Assembly: GCA_025529335.1 (NCBI GenBank)
Contig: JAMYHX010000013.1
Span: 124,001 to 188,000 of the forward strand
Source: Rhizopus sp. PT2906
Taxonomy: Eukaryota; Mucoromycota; Mucoromycetes; Mucorales; Rhizopodaceae
Length of the DNA stretch: 64,000 nt
Direction: 5' to 3'
In this document: in pieces, positions 1 to 11,796 of the stretch
Numbering within the stretch: position 1 is the stretch's first letter
How the letters are laid out: every line of letters starts with the position of its first letter
Position numbers and translations under genes: made by a program
Notes under the pieces: model-generated
What the model was told of the DNA's origin: nothing
The model's input: the letters and a program-made list of their open reading frames with translations, nothing else
The model's database searches: none

Positions 1-173
1 AATCCGTATGAAGCCCTGTGATCCCCTTCCTACTTCCTTGGTAGATCAAAAAAATGCAAGCATGGATGTTTATGCGTCATCGATTATTTATGATTTGTGT
101 GTGTGTTCTTTTGTTTGTATTTCTCTCTCTCTCTTTTTATTTTTTTCTTTCACTCTTTTCTTTTCTACAAGCA

Positions 174-1711
174 TGTCGGAAGATACTCCTTCAGCCGAGG
201 CTCGCTTGTGGAGGTATATTGACTCTGAAGAAGGTACATTTCAAACTTTTTGTTGCTCATGAGCATTACTCATTCTGTTTTAACCTTCAGGCACACTGAC
301 ACAGTTCTGCCTGAAAATAGGAGTTCAAAATGTTGAGGTTCAAAAAGTGAACTTGGGTGATCATCTATTCAACCTGAGGCAAGTGTTTGTTGAAAAAGAA
401 TGAAATATATAAATAGATGATAACTGTAACTTAGACCCATATATGGATTTATGATGTTGATAAAGCACAATGCAGACACAATCATATCAAAAAATGAACA
501 ATCAAATAGAGGCGATTACAATTTATTCTTTGCAAATCAAGTATGTTTATTGTGCATCAATAGAAATAAAAAAATAACAAGACTTTCATTAGATGTATAG
601 CGAGGCTTATCTCCTTCATGGACTATTGCATATATTATTAAACTGTAATCAAATTGATATCGGCACTGATCTAAACCAATTTAAGCAGCTCACAAGCAAT
701 TATACTTCAAAAGTAAGTAAAAATTTGAACACGCTGAATCCCTTTACTGATCCTAATAAATATATCTATATTTATATATATATATATATAGCTCAAGGGT
801 CACGTTCTATTAAAAAACAGGCTGTTTAGAGAAGCTTATAGTGAGATGATAAAGTGAGTATATATATATATCTTGCGCACGCGAAGGGAAAAGTATAATC
901 TAATAAATTAAAAAGTGCATGGCCATATCGTCGGAAAGTGGATGGCGCAATGTATCATTCGGTCTCATATGTACTGCGTCAAGGCAATTTATGGGAACTT
1001 GACGCCCTAAAGGACAGTCCATGCATCTTAGCGTCATGCAACGAAGATAACTGGCTGGATTTTATGCAGGCTGAGCTAGTAAAAAAAGCCAAGATGTACG
1101 CACATACACATATACTATATAAAAAGGAGGAATGACTAAGCAAAGGCTGATAGGTACCAAGAGCTTGACTTGCCTATTTCCATATGGGCTGTGATAGAGA
1201 GTAGAAAGCTAGTATACCAAAAAAAGCTGGCCAGTAAATTATTTATGAAACAAGAGATAGAGAATATGCTTGACAAGCATCAACCCGATTGGAGAAAAAG
1301 TTGTCAACGTTGGGAGGAAGAATACGTGCATGCACTTAGTAGCAGTGTAAAAAAGAAGAGTAATAGATATTTGACTGATCACCCAAAAATTAATCCAGAA
1401 TATAGGAAAGGATTAAAAGAGGCCAACTTCTTTCTAACAGACTAGCACATCATTGTAGTCGATCTGATCAACTGCCGAATGAGGAAAAACAAAAGATCTA
1501 CAGTTCACTCAGTCATAATAAACAAGGAAGCTTGATAGATACTTGGCTACAGATACATGATGAGATCCTAAGACTGTACGAACGACTTGGCTTGGAGGAC
1601 GAAAAAGATGAAATGTACCAAAAGAACTATATCCGAAAGAGACACAACTATATACCTTTTATTGAATCATTTATACAAGCTCTAGTCGAACAAGGTCACT
1701 TTCATCCATAG
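174..1711 (+). CDS. Unrecognised multi-exon protein, possibly complete
   Basis: I read an eight-exon chain. Exon 1 starts at the ATG at 174 and ends before a gtacat donor near 234. Further exons cover about 293-381, 469-540, 593-712, 791-853, about 914-1078, about 1146-1344 and about 1448-1711, ending at TAG. Frames join cleanly across most introns, and one 70-nt exon (469-540) is too short to appear as an ORF. The predicted protein is helical and charged, with a Trp-rich middle (PYRRKVDGAM, QGNLWELDAL, NEDNWLDFMQ) and a C-terminus ending EQGHFHP. I do not recognise a family. An alpha-helical scaffold such as a nucleoporin of the Nup84/107 class crossed my mind, but no signature supports it. 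The last intron is the least certain, because only one donor/acceptor pair keeps the frame. Confidence 0.55.
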
Positions 1712-2041
1712 AGTTTATATGAAAAATGCGCATTCTTTTACCTATTATGAATCCTTATTACACATCTCATATACCGCTCGTTACATCATCACTCTCTTTC
1801 TATGTAAAAACCAGCTATTTATACCAATAATTTAAAGAGCAAGTACAAAGAAACAATAAAAACAAGAAAACACACAAACAAGAACTTGCTCATCAACAGT
1901 TATGAGCATTGTTTAAATAAGCCCTTCATTTATACGAAATACAGATTGTTATTTATTTACTAGTAATACATACACATATGCGACATATACAAATAAGAGA
2001 TATAAAATGTGATGACAATTAAGTAAAATGATGTACAATGT
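1712..2041. other. Convergent intergenic spacer
   Basis: AT-rich spacer between the end of the plus-strand gene at 1711 and the stop of the minus-strand kinase at 2042. It must hold both 3' UTRs. I see no further gene, repeat or RNA in it. Confidence 0.6.
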
Positions 2042-4640
2042 TTAGTGAATGGATGTGGTGGTGGTGGTGGTGGTACTAGTAGCGGTGGTATATTGTGCAT
2101 GCTGACTTACACAGTCATAGCTGCTTTTGGCTGTTACGGATCTCATGTCTGTAGATGGAGACTTTAATATCATTTGAATCCAACCTTTGGCTAGTTTAAA
2201 TACTTTGGTTGATCCTTTCACTTTTGAGTATCTGACAGCGACAATCTGTCCTTCATCATGACTTTGATGATTAACTGATAGTGCATCTATTGTCAATATA
2301 ACATATCCATCATTATTATCTTCTTCACTATTCGAAGGCTGTAGTTTCATCTGTTGTTCCTGTGTCATTCTTCCCATCGAAAGTAGGTCATGACTACTCC
2401 TCTTCTTATTGAGCATCATGCCAACAGCTGCTGAAGAAGAGGTAAGTAAAGAATGGTTGGATGATAGTCGTTGCACTTGTCTTGTCCACCATCCCGGATG
2501 GATGTGTTGAATCGAACTTGGATTGGCAGAATTGACACTTGCAAAGGATGAAGTTGTTGCCTTTTGATGTTGTCGGTGCATTTCGGACAGTTTATCATTT
2601 GAGTTGAATAGTTTGGATCGAAATAGTGATGACCCATTTGACGTGGTGGCATATTGTGTTGGTTTTTTGAAATTTCGTAAAGTGAGTAGACATACAAGTT
2701 GGTGACTCGAGTTTTGATAGTAGGTAATACCAAGCAGTTCACATACAAGTCGTATCATCTTGATCATCTCTTCTTGGCTCTGTTCATACTCCTCATCCTT
2801 TGATTGTGCTTGGGGCTGCTGTTGTGCATTGAATGTGGCAGACACACGGTGAGAGAGTCGTCTGGGTCTTCGTTCGACAGCAGTTAGTGTAGAAGATGTC
2901 GTAGAATAGCCTGATACGACTGTAGTTGAAGACCCGCTTCTAACTTTGCACTGCAGGGTATAGTAGCTAATATGGTCTTTGGCAACACGTTGATAGATCT
3001 GCGACAGGTTGAGTGCAGATGCTGCTTTTCTAATCTGTTTTGGTTCGGTATGCTGATCGATTACGATATCGGCTCGTTTAAATTTACGAAATAGATGGCT
3101 AATAGGGGATTTTAATTCCGTAAATTGGTGTATAGATTGTAGCTTGATTTGTTTTAGTGAAACCATAATGTTCTGATGTAACTCTGAACGAACGACAGAT
3201 TGTGCGTCCAAGTCGATAGGCATCTTGGATGAATGTGGTGCTTGTCCAGTAAAGTAGGTTGAAGGATTGGTAATGTGATAGATGATCGTTTTGGGAACTT
3301 TATTTCCTCTTCTTTTCTCTTCCTCCAGATCACGTTTACAGACCATCTTTGTGTTTTTTGAAGCAATCTGAAGTTTTGCCTTATCATCAGCTCGACCTGA
3401 CGCAGCGTAGGCTTCAGTCGCTTCAATAGCATGATAAAAAGGGCTTTGGATACGTTCACTAAACACGTCTTCTAATTCACCATAATTGTTCAACCAAGGA
3501 TCATCACTGAGGCACGAACGTAAACATAATCTTTCGTACTTTTCAACGGATAGACATTTTTGGATAGTGTCCTGTAACGCAGGGCTCAGGTGAGTGGGTA
3601 TTTTATAATGTCTGCCAATGACATATTTCTTGAGTTCAGAAACAGCTAGAGAAAAAAAAAAAAATAGTTATAGTTTCGTACTCTTGTCTATTTTTTCTTA
3701 CTTTTGGCATGGGCAAATGGTTCATAGCCAGCAGTCATTCTAAACAAGATGATGCCAAGGCACCAACAATCGACTTCGGGACCAACATAAGCTCTTGCAC
3801 TGATGATTTCAGGACTGTAATAGAGCATAGAGCCTATATATAGCAAAAGTTTTTAAGTAACGTGACCCAATGCATGTGTGATTGCTAGTACCACAGATTG
3901 TATTTAGACGATGTAAACCAAATCTATTTCCTAAACCAAAGTCAGCTAATTTTACTCGATGTTCAGGTGTTAGCAGTATGTTTGGTGCCTATGGACGATA
4001 ATTATTATACAAAGATTACGTATATATGATTCTGGATTTACCTTTAAATCTCGATGTACCACCCACTTTGAATGACAATGATCCACCGCCTTTACCAGCT
4101 GACGAAAGATAAGTCTTGCTTCATGTTCAGGCAAATAACTTTTATTTAATGACTTTAGATATTCTTCCAAGTTGTGTCCCTTGACATACTCCATAACGAG
4201 GTAGAGTGCATCAGCTGTCTCAATCGTCTCTTTTAGATGAACAATGTTTTCATGATCCAAAATCTCCATTAATGATATTTCTCGGACAAGTCTTGACATA
4301 ACACGATATTCATGAGCTCTTTTATTAATCATCTAATCAAAGTGGGTAAGGAGTAAATTCTAGTGACACTATTTATTACCTTGATTGCCACTAATTCTCC
4401 TGAAAGATAATGTTTGGCCAAGATGACTTTACTAAATTTTCCATCACCCAAAGGGGATTGAAATATATAATCGCCAATTCCATTCAACAGACTATCTGAA
4501 TTAAACGGTACAATCTTATCTTTACTTTTTTTAGCCGAGGTTCTTTTAGAATCAGCTGTACTGCTTTCGTCCTTCATTTCAATAGTTGTCGACTTTTGTT
4601 TCCATTTTGACCTAAAAGGATTACTAACACCAAGCACCAT
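2042..4640 (-). CDS. Ser/Thr protein kinase, CAMK/KIN1-like with C-terminal KA1-like region
   Basis: Five exons (4640-4380, 4332-4042, 3988-3892, 3833-3702, 3645-2042) sum to 2385 nt, giving 794 residues. The N-terminal half is a complete kinase domain: glycine loop LGDGKFSKV at about residue 64, VAIK with the ATP lysine at 87, HRDLK at 180-184 with catalytic Asp 182, DFG at 200-202, an SPE-type motif (YYSPEI) and VDCWCLGIIL. The remaining ~480 residues are mostly low-complexity (Ser/Thr/Gln) linker. Near the C-terminus an IKMIRLVCELLGI / VILTIDAL / GWIQMIL pattern resembles the KA1 domain of the KIN1/MARK/HSL1 group, which binds membranes and autoinhibits. The domain order fits a cell-polarity or cell-cycle kinase, but the subfamily is inference. 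Alternatives are other CAMKL kinases such as Chk1- or Snf1-like enzymes. Confidence 0.85.
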
Positions 4641-4833
4641 TATATAAAAAGTAACTTGTTTATATTTAGAAAGAAAAAAGAAAAAGAAGAGGGGGGGAAG
4701 AGGGAGGAAGAAAGGAAGACAAGAGAAAAAAAAAGTATCTAAAATAAGGAACGTGATGTTGTGAGGTTACATTAAGCGGTATTTCAAAATAAAACAACAA
4801 CAAAAACAAACACTCTTCTAGTTATACGTTTTA

Positions 4834-5470
4834 GTTGATTTTCAATGTCTTCTTTATTGTTTAAAAGACAGCATTTAATAATACATAAAGTGAACTTGAT
4901 GTTTTAGAGTATAACATAAATGTGGTCAATACTTATAAATAACATGTAATTGAAAAAGTTGTTAGAGACTTTATATAAATAGTCTGATCTTGACTTCTTT
5001 GGACCAAAGTAAGACCAGCTATTCCCCAGTTAGCCTTAAGGTATGTTATATTCTTTACTCTTATAAGAAGCTGATATGTAGTATTATAGATCACAATCGA
5101 AACTAACCCGGTGTTGGCTGGGGATAGTTTGGTTCTTACCAAACTTTGGTCCCAAGCATTCATTCAATCCCTTCCGCTCCTTCCTTCTCTCTTCCCTGCT
5201 CTTCTCTCTTGTTTCTCGTTCTCTTTTTTTTCGCTTGCCCGGGCTAGTTATCGCCAGCCCAACCCAGAATACACTTCGGGTAAGTTATTGATTATTTCTC
5301 TATAAGTTTACTCACTTTTCCTGCTTCTTTTTCTCTTGTAAATCCTCTTCTTTATAGTGCAAGTATTTAATATCAATGTAAATAACTGATTTACTAGTCA
5401 TTTCTTTTGCTTCTGGTGAGCTCTCTTTTATCATTAATTGTTGTCTCATTTTGTTGTCTGAAATTATCAT
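4834..5470 (+). repeat. Dispersed repeat copy 1, interrupted by an insertion
   Basis: The flanks of this stretch (about 4834-4949 and 5376-5470) match 17685-17855 in the same orientation. Shared blocks include the ATAAATGTGGTCAA core, the CTGATTTACTA block, TCATTTCTTTTGCTT and ATTGTTGTCTCA. In copy 2 these blocks are contiguous, so copy 1 carries an extra ~426 bp at 4950-5375. In copy 2 the repeat overlaps a long reading frame with a single stop (17424-17774), so the family was probably coding. The element class is unknown. Confidence 0.7.
4950..5375. mobile_element. Solo-LTR-like insertion with 6-bp target duplication
   Basis: The 426-bp segment absent from the second repeat copy starts TTGAAAAAG and ends AATATCA. 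It is flanked by ATGTAA on both sides (4944-4949 and 5376-5381), as expected for a target-site duplication. With a one-base shift the ends read TG...CA, the usual LTR termini. The segment has no long ORF and contains an imperfect inverted repeat (about 4998-5035 against 5105-5153) and a CT-rich tract. A solo LTR left by recombination is the simplest reading. A foldback or miniature DNA element is the alternative. Confidence 0.55.
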
Positions 5471-5549
5471 TTTTTTATCAGTGTGTGAATAAAGTGTAAA
5501 GTGTACAGAAACATACACCATTAAATACCTTTAATCCTTACAAGACTTT

Positions 5550-5792
5550 GTCCTGGAAGCGGTAGTCAAATACGAAAGTAACGAGGGGTAGTTTAATCAT
5601 CCAGTTGGTACTGAAGAAGATTTCGATGCTTGCTCTGTGTTCAAACTAAAAAGACTACTACAGAAGCTAACAGAAGGATATATATGTAATGTATCTCTTC
5701 AACGCCAACTGACTAACCACATTCAACAGCAATTTCGTGCTCTTGTAAATTATGTCAATTCCGGGGCTACTCGCATTGTTTATTATCATTAA
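5550..5792 (+). pseudogene. Degraded transposon-type coding remnant
   Basis: One frame runs 81 codons with a single internal TAG (codon 14). It reads as protein: DFDACSVFKLKRLLQKL, then SLQRQLTNHIQQQFRAL. Downstream sequence to about 6240 shows scattered protein-like phrases in changing frames. This looks like an old transposable-element ORF lying next to the repeat at 4834-5470. The protein family is not recognised. Confidence 0.4.
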
Positions 5793-6747
5793 ACAATGTA
5801 CCCAGCGGAAATATATAATTAGTACATGAGGATCCAAGAACAATTCTATAAAAAGAATGATTGCCAGAAGGAACCCGTTAGACTTTGGCTGCAAAAGGGA
5901 CTTTAGCAAAATCTTGTGGCTCTTATTATCGCTGTCAGCTGAAGCAAAACAAGAGCAGTAACAGCAGTATTGCTTCTTTAGAAATCAAGCTGGCCCAGAT
6001 GGTCGACACAGTGAAGTAAAAAGCAGCAAGTGCCTGATAATAAAGAAGCACCAATTATATAAAGAAGTCAGAGGAAGGATGCTTCAGTTTTACTGTCATC
6101 TGAGTTGGGCAAGACGCAAAGGACGTGACCAAACAAAGGTTCAGAGACAAATTATACAGTCTTTCAGCAAAGAAAATGATAAATAATATAGGCTCCGAAA
6201 CTAATGTTGTTTTCTGTAAATAAAGAAGTAAAGTAGCTTATGTGTATTTACGCGATATAATCTATTTTAACCTTTTCTTTATGCATTTGGTCATGCGTCA
6301 CACAGGCCGTTCCAGTCAATCTTTTCGATTTCTCAATGGAGCCTATAGCGTCTTGCTCCGTCGAAGGTATCTTCAAGGTTGCACCATTTTAGGCCATAGA
6401 TAATAGCATATAGTCGATAATTGCATGCTTCAACCAGAATATTTCTGGATATTGGGTCGAGTGAGCGGTCATTGCACTAAACTCGTCAATTGTCAGAATT
6501 GTTAAGTGATGTTTATGAAAATAAGAGTGTTTTGTTAGTGCGCCAAGAACCACTTTAAATAAAAGAGAGTCTTTTTACACTCCTATTTCATAGCGATACA
6601 ACTTTTACAGGCATGGTGATGTGAACAGTATTCCCCTCTTCAGAAGACCTCCAAAGAGTAATGGTGCTCCTGGATTTAATGCACTGTCCTAACATCTTGT
6701 AAGAATAAAACGGATACTACTTTTTTTATTATTCATTATTTTCTTAA
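5793..6747. other. Gene-poor spacer, decayed coding traces
   Basis: No intact gene. Short coding-like stretches (for example near 5880-6020, with SSIASLEIKLAQMVDTV) suggest further decay of the element ending at 5792. From 6240 to the stop of the ankyrin gene I see nothing I can name. Confidence 0.4.
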
Positions 6748-8566
6748 TTAAAATCCAAATAAGCCATTTCTTGATAATGCAGATTCCAAATGAATGGGTA
6801 CTTCTTTCTCCAGTTCCTCTTCTCTCTTCTTGTCCATCTTTTTTGTCGTTAATGCTCCAATCTTTTTGTAATACTCCATTAAGCGTTTGTGATTACCAGC
6901 CTTAGCGAGGTCTAGTGGTGTAATTACTTTTCGGGGAACATAAGAGTTGAAATCACATCCGCATCGTTCAATCAATAAAGATGCTACTTCAAGGTGTCCA
7001 TATCTTGATGCCCAATGCAAGGGTGTTTCACCTCTCGCATCTGCTTGTTCTACTGGTAGTTGACATGTTTGTACTAGAAACGCAACGAGGTCCGCATGCC
7101 CGGAAGCAGCAGCATAATGTAAAGCACTCGCACCTGACACAAATGAATTAATATTGATTAAACACACCACTTTTTTTCTCTTACCTGTTGTATCAACCTG
7201 TAGGTGGTATTTTGGAGATGTCATCGAGATAATATACTCTACAACAGTGATATGACAGTGCTCGGCTGCGACATGGAGCGCCGTTTTATTCTTGACACCT
7301 GCACCTCTCGCCATCACGAGGTCTGCACCAGCCTCAATTAAAGTTTGCAAACCTGGGAGCCAGCCCATACTTGCAGCTAAATAAACTGGAGTCATCTTGT
7401 CTTCTTCTACATCACTTAGTGTCATTGCATTAGGATTTGCTCCATGCTGTAACAGTAAGTCTATACATGACGTTGCCTTAATAGCTATCATGGCATGTAG
7501 CATACCATAACCATATTTTATATTTTTAAAACTTGGTGATTGCTTTGCTGTATTAGGAGATCCACCTCTTCTCAAGAAATTACTTTTTTGCATAATAAAG
7601 TTAGTATCTCCCTAAACAATCTTTGTTCCTGATTATTGCTTACCTTATCATTTTCTCCAAAGTTGCGTCCACAGATTTGCTTTTAGCAATAGTATCCCAA
7701 AGTGCATCAGATCCACCGAAGGCAATTGGATCTACTTTACGCTGTTGAATGATTGAAGGATTCAAATGGCCGACATTCACTGTTCGATTGGCAGTAGTAG
7801 GCGACTCGTTTGACCAAGAACCTTTTCTGGCTTGCATTGATTTATCATTATCCGAATTACCACTGAGTGTGGAGTTTTGTCGAATACGAGGTAATGGCGG
7901 GGTTGGCAAAGAATCAAAGGCCCAGTTGCTATTATTGCTGTTATTACTTGTGAGATTGTTGGAGGAAGAAGAGGATGTGGACGAGGATGAGGATCGAGAA
8001 AGATGACGACTTCGCATATCTGGTAAGGGAGGTGGGCTTTGGGGAATAGGTGGTGGAGGTGAGTGATAGAATGCATGAGTAGCAGGTTCTGGTGTAGGAG
8101 CAGGCGCGAATGAAAAAGGTGGAGGAACGAAAGGCATCCTAGAACCGTCATAGCTGGATGAGTTATTTGAGTCCATTGAGGGACTTCGTGGTCGACCGAC
8201 GAGTTGTTTATTTAATTCTACTGATTTATCGTATTTTTTCTTGTAAAATTGCATCTCTCTCACGGCCTTCTCATAACGACGTTGGTAACTTTCTTCAGCT
8301 GATTGTAAATTTTCATATTCTTGTTCGAGTATCTCTGATCGCTGTTGAAGCATAGTTACGATGCGATCATAATCGGCCACAAGTCGCTTGATCTCTGCTC
8401 GAATGGCCTGTTTCAAGTCTTCGTCCGATACACGATGGGTTAATGCCATCAAAGCCTCTTTGGGACTCATCGATCTTTGTGCACTGATAGTCTCATTTTC
8501 AGATATGTCTTGCAATTGCATTCGTTGAAAAGCACGTGTGTCTTCATTCATTGAAGTTGGGAGCAT
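6748..8566 (-). CDS. Coiled-coil plus ankyrin-repeat protein
   Basis: Three exons (8566-7644, 7582-7185, 7133-6748) total 1707 nt, giving 568 residues. The first intron (7643-7583, 61 nt) carries a perfect TACTAAC branch site. Using it removes an apparent second start at 7593 and joins the two frames. Residues ~30-135 are a charged heptad-rich coiled coil (LKQAIRAEIKRL onward). A Pro/Ser-rich linker with polyproline follows, then about five ankyrin repeats with GADLV, TALHVAAEH, ALHYAAASGH and TPLHWASRYGH cores. Ankyrin repeats and coiled coils are protein-binding modules, so a scaffold or signalling adaptor role is likely. No catalytic domain is visible, and the partner is unknown. Confidence 0.85.
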
Positions 8567-9155
8567 TATGAATAATTATGTACTATGATTGTATATACAG
8601 AATATGTATATTAAGAAAGAAAAAAAAAAAAGTATGTAAAATAATAGAGAGAGAAAAGAAAGAAAAGAAACTAATTTCACTTTACACAAAAAGTAGAACT
8701 CACAAACACAAGATTTTCCCAACGGGAAACAGGGATCAAAGTAGGGCGGTTGTTCAATCTCCTTTCTATAAGCAAAAGAGAGACTGATTTTCCCTTTATT
8801 TTGGGAGAAACTAATTATTAATTCTTCCCCCCCTTTCTTTTTCTTTTCTCTTTTATTTATTGTTTTCCTTTCATTTAAAATAAATAACAAACGCGGAGAA
8901 TCATCTTGCGTCTGTCGTGCAACCTACTTTTATTTATAAAAAATTTATAAAAAAGCAAGGACCTCTTTTTTTTTTTTTTTCTTTTTTTTCTTGTTAACTT
9001 TCTCCATGTTTTGTAATACAAAATGGTTCTTTGCAACACATTCTATCTAATCTGTACACGGATCAGGCACGCAAAATGTTGTTTTTGTTGTACCTGAAAA
9101 AGTTTCTTTAGAATACCGCACAGATTTTATTGATAGAAACAATAAATAATCCCTT
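8567..9155. other. Spacer between two minus-strand genes
   Basis: Contains the promoter of the ankyrin gene (a CT/GA-rich stretch just upstream of 8566) and the 3' region of the lipase gene. A T-rich tract lies at about 8967-8990. No gene is supported, although two ORFs cross the purine-rich part. Confidence 0.5.
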
Positions 9156-11551
9156 TTAACTAGAACTGTCACCATGGCTACTATGACTATCATGGTCATC
9201 AGTTAATAATTCCTTTTCTCCTATTCTGTCTCCTTCTTCTCCTCCTTTCTTTAATGCGATGGTATCATTGAATTGTGCCATGAATTTACGACGACGATGT
9301 TGTTCTTCGTCTGTAGTTGGCATACTAGCACGACGACCACTAAGGAATATATTTTCATCTTCAGTATCTACGTCACTTGCATCATGCCTTCCTTGTTCTT
9401 TTGTTATCTTGCGTCCAAGTTCAATTGCCGTCTCAATGCGTAGACGATTGGATATGATGGATACCTTGGGCCATGTGCGTAATTGTCCCATATACATAAG
9501 TTTTTTCAATCTTTGTTCTCCGGGGTCTGCAACAGTATAAAGCCAGTCCATAAGACCTGTCTTGGGCAATATCGTCACACTGCCATCAAATTTTTGTAAA
9601 AATACAGAACTCCAGTCTTGATCGTGAATGTTGGGGAGCAATTTCAAATGTCGTATCACTTTCATCCATTTGGCTAGGTCTAATTTTAGCATCTGTTCAA
9701 TCGTCGATGCCAAGAATCCACCTCTCCAACCACGTCCTTGTCGGTGAGTGACAGGCCTACCAGGGCTTCCTTGGTTGGCATAAAAGAATAGATGAACATG
9801 TGGGTTCACCTGACTGACAATAGTGTAATTCACGTTGAACTGAGTGTTGAGGGCTAAGGTAGGTATATCTGTACGCAAACTTCCATCTTTAAACTTATGT
9901 CCGTAGTTATAAGGAATCAGGTGTTCTGAATTGGGTTTCTTTTGCATAAGTACAACAGCTGGTAATATCTATTTATACAAAATATATTTAAAAAACTGTT
10001 TGCCAAGTATAATGTCACACATTAACTTACTCCTGGAATAGCACATGAAGCTAGAACTGCACTCCAAATCACACAGTCGGGAGCAGTTATGTAATTCAAT
10101 AGTTTGGGTGGTGAGTGAGGGTCATAAGGGATCACTGACACGTTGAAGATACGTCCTGTCTTTTCAAACGCTTCTTTAAATGTCAAGGAACCATTACAAT
10201 ACCACATGGCCTCTCGACACCATCTTTCAGGATCGAATAGTGCTCCTGTCTTTATGTAACGCATGATCAATGTTTTCCAATTATCACCGACAATACGAAT
10301 TCTTTGGGCTAATTGGGGATTTAGGATTTCATGTAGTTCTTCATTGGATCGAGTACAGACAATTGCCCCCATAAGTGACCCAGCCGATGTTCCCGTGATG
10401 ATAGAAGGTAGCAGTCCACGATCTAATAAGGCACGGATGACACCTAGATGGTAATAGCCAAACCCTGCACCTCCTGATAAACAAAATGCTGTTCGACCGT
10501 AGTTCTTGGCATATAGTTTAAAAGCTAATCGTTTTTCGTCTAAAGGAACATGTGGACTTCTTGCAAGTGCTTCAATACATCTTGTTACTGTAAATAGCAA
10601 AGAGAGAGAGAGAGAGAGAAATGTGAGTGTGTTTACATAACAATGGGGTATGAATGATGTACCTTCCTCTACGTATTCTTCAATAAGAACCTTTGTTCCT
10701 AGATAGGTATTACTGTACAACTGTTCATTTTCAATGCCAGCAAAATTTTGCTTTAAGCAGACATAGAGCACATCCATCATTTTCAAGGCATCCTCTACTG
10801 TATCACCTTCCCTATAGGTTTTCAAATGCTTGACTACTTTTTGTAATAATCTATAATCATAGTAAGCATAAGGAATAGTCTTCTTCCATTCATCCTTATG
10901 CATATATCTATCGAGTTTATCTGCTGCTTCACACCATTCCTTGTAGCTTTTTGACTGACGAAGCTTATCACGCAACCTTTTTTTTTCACCTCGCCTGAAA
11001 CACAAACTGTCAATAAAGGGGTTTTGGGGATCAACCCTTTTTTTTTGGTTATTTTTTTTACTTTTACCAACTAACTACATTTTCCCAAATTCGAACAATT
11101 TGACGTAATGAAATATAAGCAACAAGTTCGACGGCGATGATACAACCAATGATATACTATTATGTCTGTAGTGAGTTCTAAGGTGTATATTATGTAATAG
11201 AATAATTACTATAAGTGGATATCGTAAGAGTGAATAAGAAATGCCATTTGGTTTTGCAGCTTCTTGTTGTTTCAAGCGACGTTTAGATCTTTTTAACTTC
11301 TTGTCTACGTTCTGTCTGACTGATCTTCCGGGAAGTGCGTCTGTCCAAGCGGATATATGCTCTGCATCCATGGACGTAGGGTCGTATGCAAGTGCGTTCA
11401 TAAAGTCAGCTACATGCATCTCATTCACATAATCCGACTTTAATGAACTGGTATCCGTTTCATGATCCAAACATCGTGTGCCGGAATCATCGGCTGTCGT
11501 TACAATTTTATTAGTTGTCTTCTTTACTGCGTTTTCTGAATTTTTAACCAT
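9156..11551 (-). CDS. Patatin-domain triacylglycerol lipase, Tgl3/4/5-SDP1 family
   Basis: This is a spliced gene of at least five exons. The N-terminus is polar. A membrane segment follows, created by splicing (RYPLI joined to IIGCIIAVELVAYI). Next is the DUF3336-type region typical of yeast Tgl4/Tgl5 and plant SDP1 (EWKKTIPYAYYDYRLL), then the patatin domain: oxyanion loop SGGAGFGYYHLGV, nucleophile elbow GTSAGS, and DGS supplying the catalytic Asp. Family members hydrolyse storage triacylglycerol on lipid droplets, and some also act as phospholipase or acyltransferase. The C-terminal ~100 residues are acidic, His/Ser-rich and probably disordered. Introns lie near 11188-11241, 10990-11060, 10590-10660 and 9955-10030. 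Confidence 0.9.
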
Positions 11552-11796
11552 GTTTTAATAATAAAAAGAGGAAAAAGAAAAATAGAAAATGCCTTTATAT
11601 TGAGTTTAAAATCAATAATTACACCTCCGCTGATTTTGTTCGGATTTTGAATTAATATTTTAGGCGACGGCCGTTGTACCTTTTATGCAAGTGAGGGTTG
11701 TGAGAAAGCATCAGTGACGTACACAGCCATCAGTTAAAAACTATCTTTGTTTTTATTTCTCTTTTCTTTTTTTTTCTTTTCTTTTCTTTATTAAAA
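11552..11796. promoter_or_regulatory. Divergent promoter between lipase and NIPSNAP
   Basis: A 245-bp shared upstream region separates the lipase start at 11551 (minus) from the NIPSNAP start at 11797 (plus). It has a long CT-rich tract just before the plus-strand ATG and a GC-containing block around 11665-11680. No TATA box is convincing. Confidence 0.45.

Noticed and set aside
7640..7643. Apparent stop splitting the ankyrin gene into two genes
   Set aside because: A 61-nt intron with TACTAAC joins the frames; a single gene fits better.
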